DNA of 8,692 nt from Bacteroidota bacterium (lineage in GTDB: Bacteria; Bacteroidota; Bacteroidia; Cytophagales; Cyclobacteriaceae): positions 1 to 8,692 of the forward strand of contig JAEWLI010000095.1 of NCBI GenBank assembly GCA_023393375.1. The letters are read 5' to 3'. The notes below the pieces were generated by a model. That model saw only the letters and a list, made by a program, of their open reading frames with translations, did no database searches and had not been told where the DNA came from. Shown here piece by piece: positions 6,601 through 8,692 of the stretch. The translations under genes and the position numbers were made by a program. Positions within the stretch are counted from its first letter, which is position 1. Each line of letters begins with the position of its first letter.

Positions 6601-8692
6601 ATTTTTACAGTTGATGTTTCTGATATACATCCTTTATTATCGGAAACAATAACATTATAAATATTTTCACCTATCACATTGGGGATCACACTGGGATTTG
6701 AAACGTTTGAACTGAACCCTTCTGGGCCTGACCATACAATTGAATAAAAGCCATCACCACCTGAAGCTGTGGGATTCCCTCCAAGCTGAACATGTTGACC
6801 TTGACATACATAACGGTCTACCCCGGCATTTGCAAAAAGAACCGGGCTGATCCTGATATTGATCTCTTTAAATTCTGGTTGACAAGGACCAAACGGATCA
6901 TCAGAAGTTAGCCTTAATCTGACACTTCCGTTTATAATATCATTTGTTCCGGGATAATAGGTATTGATTAGATCGGTGGCACTATTAAAAGTACCATCAC
7001 CATTGGTTGTCCATGTTCCTGTGCTAATGCCACCACTGATATTTCCTGTGAGTTCAATAATCCCATCTGCACAAATAAAGTCTTCTGCGGCGGCTATGGT
7101 TACAATTACTTTTTCAGCCACATCAAGGGATACATTTTGTTCAGTCGATTTGCATCCGTATCCATCGGTCACAATTAAGGTATAATCATATACACCTGAA
7201 AGAGAAGCTGATACAATTGGATTTGCATATGATGAATTGTTAAGGTAGTCTCCTGCCCAGGTGTATTGATAAGATCCAACCCCACCGGAAGCAGTGGGCG
7301 ATCCACCTAATTGAATACCAGCCCCTTCACAAGCATCCTGATCAACACCTGCATCGGCTACAATTAAAGTATTAACAAGTACGGACACTTCTTTTGATGG
7401 CCCGACACATCCAGATGGAGCGGTTGGTGTGACAATATATTTAATACTCTTTACAGTAGCTGAATTATTTCTCAATACCTGCTGAATGTCATTTCCGGTT
7501 CCATCAGAAGCTCCGGAGATTCCTGTTTCAGCTATATTTATCCATGAAAATGTTGTGCCAGCTACATTATTTGGATTGGAAATGCTGATTTCGGTAGCTG
7601 AATCATAACAGATTACAGGTATAGAAGAAATGATATCAACATCAGGAATTGGATTAATCAAAACTGTAGTACTTTTTTCTTCTCCCAAACAACCATTTAA
7701 TGATGGTTGTAATGTATAAATTATTGAAGACTGAATATTTGAAGAGTTTACTAGCTGATCTTTTATTTTTTGACCCGAAATATAAACCGTTCCTGCTTCA
7801 GCATTTCCATTAACATCTCCTATCTTGACAATACCAGTAAGTTCAATAGATACATTGGCCGATGGAATGCTATGTAATAGTACGTTTGTATTGGAATTAC
7901 TACATAATTCTTCCGAAATTGGACTAAGCGATAAAACTGGTGTAGGCTTAACTACTATTTGGGTTTTCCACACTGATTCAGAACAACCATTGCCACTTGC
8001 TGTAAAGGTGTATTCTACCAATTGATCAAATGCACTTGTATTACTCAAACTTTCGGAAATATTACCTGCATCACCTAACATTTGACTATTATAACCTATT
8101 TCTGGTATGATTGATGCCGGATAATTGCCCGTTACACGGATAGTCCCATTTTCCGTAATAGTAGAATAATCTATGTCAATTTTTTCTCCACTACATATTT
8201 TCGGCAGGTTATTGATTATGCTTTGGTCCACAGTTGGATTGACCCCCACCAGATAGTTTTGTGTCTCTCCCTCACAAGAAAGAGGTTCTGGTCCATAAGC
8301 GGTAACTGTATATGTTACCGATTCTACATCAGTTCCATTATTTTTCAGAACATCCCGAATAGTATTGCTGCCAATAGTTTCAGAAGTATTACCTGTAATG
8401 TTTTGAGAAATGACACTCGTCCAGGTAAATGTAGCTCCTGTTACGTTGCTAGCAAATCTAAAATCAAGTTGATCGCCACTGCATATGGTTTCTGATGTGG
8501 TTACCGGTAATATTGAAGGGGTTTGATAAAAAATTACTACTATATCTTTTTGGTCACTGCACGTACCATTGGTCTCCGTCCAGCGGAAGGTATAACTGCC
8601 ATAATTGGATACATTAACATTGGAGGTTGGTGAAGTGGCTGCACCAAAGGTGGCTGTGCCGGGACCTGATTCCAGTGTCCATGCCCCCGTGC
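3651..8692 (-). CDS. Giant multidomain T9SS-exported surface protein, N-terminus cut by window edge
   Basis: At least 1679 codons are open from the right edge to TAA at 3651. Residues here count from codon 8688-8690. In-frame ATG is absent near the edge, and the GTG at 8249 lies inside a module, so the true start is outside. Order: end of an Ig-like module (1-60), four PKD-like modules (68-440), an A-B-A-B repeat (444-801), two Ig-like modules with GGxxSGxGI and FxPxxAGxGxH patterns (812-954), two PKD domains (955-1137; WEWDFGDG and HWDFDDN), a jelly-roll/MAM-like domain ending FAFDDFTI (1142-1338), a thioredoxin-fold-like domain without CxxC (1341-1579), and a T9SS type A sorting domain (1592-1679; LYPIP, end KKFIVTR). 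Such proteins cross the outer membrane by T9SS and are anchored or released; adhesion, matrix or polymer binding are likely roles. No catalytic residues are visible. The protein is probably much longer than seen. Ligand and exact role are unknown. Confidence 0.92.
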   Translation of the reverse strand, partial: TGAWTLESGPGTATFGAATSPTSNVNVSNYGSYTFRWTETNGTCSDQKDIVVIFYQTPSILPVTTSETICSGDQLDFRFASNVTGATFTWTSVISQNITGNTSETIGSNTIRDVLKNNGTDVESVTYTVTAYGPEPLSCEGETQNYLVGVNPTVDQSIINNLPKICSGEKIDIDYSTITENGTIRVTGNYPASIIPEIGYNSQMLGDAGNISESLSNTSAFDQLVEYTFTASGNGCSESVWKTQIVVKPTPVLSLSPISEELCSNSNTNVLLHSIPSANVSIELTGIVKIGDVNGNAEAGTVYISGQKIKDQLVNSSNIQSSIIYTLQPSLNGCLGEEKSTTVLINPIPDVDIISSIPVICYDSATEISISNPNNVAGTTFSWINIAETGISGASDGTGNDIQQVLRNNSATVKSIKYIVTPTAPSGCVGPSKEVSVLVNTLIVADAGVDQDACEGAGIQLGGSPTASGGVGSYQYTWAGDYLNNSSYANPIVSASLSGVYDYTLIVTDGYGCKSTEQNVSLDVAEKVIVTIAAAEDFICADGIIELTGNISGGISTGTWTTNGDGTFNSATDLINTYYPGTNDIINGSVRLRLTSDDPFGPCQPEFKEINIRISPVLFANAGVDRYVCQGQHVQLGGNPTASGGDGFYSIVWSGPEGFSSNVSNPSVIPNVIGENIYNVIVSDNKGCISETSTVKITVNEKATASAGEDFEVCENDPILLEGFIGGGANSGEWVIASGYGEIVNQIVYGDGRITAEYIIGNEDRGGFVFLNLIAGDPDGTGSSGPCSSEADDLIIRINLLPFVEILNLPNEWAVNGNPIELYGNPVGGNFSGDGIVPDTRTFDPTLAGDGLKTVTYSFTNPTTGCYNEVSKDILINPTPDVEIIGLEPLFCFDDPEVILAANPEGGIWSGPGISFGQNIFRPRVAGVGDHNIIYTYTDENNVTVQVNQMVRVNAAPEPGFFVDASNACVSNNIPFIDESNLPGMGVFNDFIETWEWDFGDGQTSAVQNPSHMYLINGQYSPGKKFVTLKVTSHFGCSNALGEEVVIGSLPTADFTVIKVTHGDITSFQDKSKAGNPMVPTDVVTTYHWDFDDNESTSIEQNPEHVYMDIGQYFVKLSVATNYGCSDDTIKRIDIIPLVSDFPYYQDFENISGWVAGAKIGSPISWEQGTPNGSVIKGAYSGSNAWITGLDQMYEENEKSYVNGPAFDLTKLERPMLTMKIWYHSQDQFDGGVVQYSYDGGLTWQRLGDRDKGLNWYNFGPIVSRPGEDNEGGENVGQIGWTGIDMADWQTVRYDLAEIAKDPRANQVRFRIAFSSDGSNPIGANYDGFAFDDFTIESKTRFTLLEHFTNAPSSVEENIYLNDLEDFTNEMPVGSPLKEFLPKEVISLHYQLNSPLVNPIFDNIRDPRSRVEYYDFNNPNLKTMVDGTNYPYNIGANTSDLNHADLITATLKDPKFDIEVDFLTSPDHVLNVQTLVKAKETLLNEKLVVHVAVIEREITNEFGINGISSFRNVLKKMIPDATGTEFSRDWNPDDSQELNLIWDMKQDFIKIYDPSELGVIVFVQNKATKEIYQTLYKKAPSKFVDQVTSIEGEFPELKDCLLYPIPVKDFVVLEFGKPLEREYQFKIIEMRGVTVMEGTILPGMKKTVINADQLPIGLNILIIKNNQGNTIRKKFIVTR
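3654..3917 (-). other. T9SS type A C-terminal sorting domain
   Basis: The last ~88 residues follow the standard plan: a Tyr-Pro motif (LYPIP, where YPNP is most common), VVLEFGKPL, YQFKIIEMRGVTVMEG, a middle strand before LPIGLNILII, and a basic end KKFIVTR. Such a domain directs passage through the type IX secretion system and is removed or exchanged for an anchor on export. It includes Cys1600, the only cysteine C-terminal of the second PKD domain. Confidence 0.9.
3954..4670 (-). other. Thioredoxin-fold-like (Omp28-related) domain lacking its cysteines
   Basis: The domain starts RFTLLEHFTNA, the strand that in related Bacteroidota proteins leads to a CxxC site, but here continues PSSVEEN (SSVE at 4623-4634). 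Later marks of the same family are VISLHYQ, the RVEYYDF helix, MVDGTNYPY, LVVHVAVIERE, GINGISSFRNVLKKMIPDA and VIVFVQNKATKEIYQ. The whole domain contains no cysteine, so redox catalysis is not expected. The family link is from remembered motifs and needs a profile search. Confidence 0.6.
4677..5267 (-). other. Jelly-roll / MAM-like domain in the giant surface protein
   Basis: About 197 residues begin with FPYYQDFENISGW and end with YDGFAFDDFTI. The pattern of a start strand near DFEN, GPAFDLTKLERPMLTMKIWY, VQYSYDGGLTWQRLG, VRFRIAFSSDG and the closing FDDF motif is typical of beta-sandwich domains in T9SS proteins that often bind carbohydrate or calcium. Which subfamily applies was not testable by eye. 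Confidence 0.65.
5280..5828 (-). other. Two canonical PKD domains in the giant surface protein
   Basis: The first has WEWDFGDG, QNPSHMY and a late FVTLKVTS strand; the second has HWDFDDN, QNPEHVY and YFVKLSVAT. These are the hallmark turn, His-containing strand and final strand of PKD domains, an Ig-like fold found in extracellular proteins. The second has a slightly altered DFDDN turn. The pair links the repeat-rich N-terminal part to the jelly-roll-like domain. Confidence 0.88.
6288..7361 (-). repeat. Two-module supradomain repeated once (A-B-A-B)
   Basis: A modules start ADAGVDQDACEG (7361 leftwards) and ANAGVDRYVCQG (6836 leftwards) and share QLGG(S/N)PTASGG and a late GC. B modules share (I/V)C at the start, an ISGG/IGGG-then-GTW/GEW turn, a (T/A)(S/G)D(D/P) strand end, GPC and a final (E/D)xxIRI strand. 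Start-to-start spacing is 525 bp (175 codons). The A cores also remain alike at DNA level (around 7281-7312 and 6761-6792), which points to duplication of the pair as a unit. B modules differ more than A modules. Confidence 0.75.
7365..8489 (-). repeat. Four tandem PKD-like modules in the giant surface protein
   Basis: Four units of roughly 80-90 residues each begin with a Cys motif (TICSGD, KICSGE, ELCSNS, VICYDS), carry a central Ser/Thr/Gly-rich strand region, reach a Y-T-(V/F/L)-x-(P/A) type strand, and end with a Gly-Cys or Ser-Cys motif (LSCEGE, NGCSES, NGCLGE, SGCVGP) followed by a strand leading into an NP/KPTP linker. This matches the PKD-like Ig-fold repeats common in T9SS proteins. 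Sequence divergence between units is high, so the array is old. A further Ig-like module precedes it and runs off the right edge. Confidence 0.75.

Noticed and set aside
8247..8249. GTG codon as the start of the giant surface protein
   Set aside because: The same frame stays open to the right edge, and the residues before it complete a PKD-like module (TICSGD ... LSCEGE). The GTG lies in the linker after that module, with no signal peptide following it.
3690..8495. Several plus-strand ORFs of 66-122 codons across the giant gene
   Set aside because: They lie antisense to a continuous, domain-rich coding frame, show no recognisable motif or gene-start signal, and their composition is what reverse reading of a Ser/Thr/Gly/Pro-rich gene gives.
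3651..8692. Tandem repeats in the giant gene as a CRISPR-like or DNA-level satellite array
   Set aside because: The repeats are diverged protein modules with codon-spaced similarity; there are no short identical repeats with spacers.

Overview
The window reads as chromosomal DNA from a member of the Bacteroidota, probably a free-living Cytophagia- or Saprospiria-like lineage (the lineage below phylum is a guess). The evidence is a very large modular secreted protein with a C-terminal type IX secretion (T9SS) sorting domain, a small outer-membrane beta-barrel of the type common in this phylum, AT-rich gene starts without Shine-Dalgarno sequences, and promoter-like TAnnTTTG (-7) boxes. No tRNA, rRNA, mobile element, CRISPR array or phage gene was seen.

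Layout. (1) 1-1565, minus strand: N-terminal 521 codons of Tex, an RNA-binding transcription accessory protein. Its C-terminus lies beyond the left edge. (2) 1566-1689: a short divergent promoter region with a -7-like box on each strand and a perfect 17-bp palindrome between them. (3) 1690-2265, plus: a membrane-anchored TlpA-type thioredoxin-like protein with an intact CPPC active site. (4) 2493-2744, plus: a small, very acidic, Gln/Asp-rich predicted lipoprotein, followed by a strong hairpin terminator that probably serves both strands. (5) 2810-3466, minus: an outer-membrane beta-barrel protein. (6) 3467-3650: an intergenic stretch with a GC-rich 14-bp palindrome and a terminator hairpin. 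(7) 3651-8692, minus: the last 1679 codons of a giant T9SS-exported surface protein whose start lies beyond the right edge.

The giant protein is the most informative feature. From N to C it shows the end of an Ig-like module, four PKD-like modules, a two-module unit present twice (A-B-A-B), two more Ig-like modules, two canonical PKD domains, a jelly-roll/MAM-like domain, a thioredoxin-fold-like domain that has lost its CxxC, and a T9SS type A sorting domain. Nearly every module up to the second PKD domain carries one Cys near each end.

The genes look like separate transcription units rather than one pathway: Tex is housekeeping, TlpA acts in envelope redox, and the other three are envelope or surface proteins. 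I see no clear evidence of a new multi-gene system. The points worth a second look are the degenerate redoxin domain, the supradomain duplication with its cysteine pattern, the acidic lipoprotein and the two intergenic palindromes.
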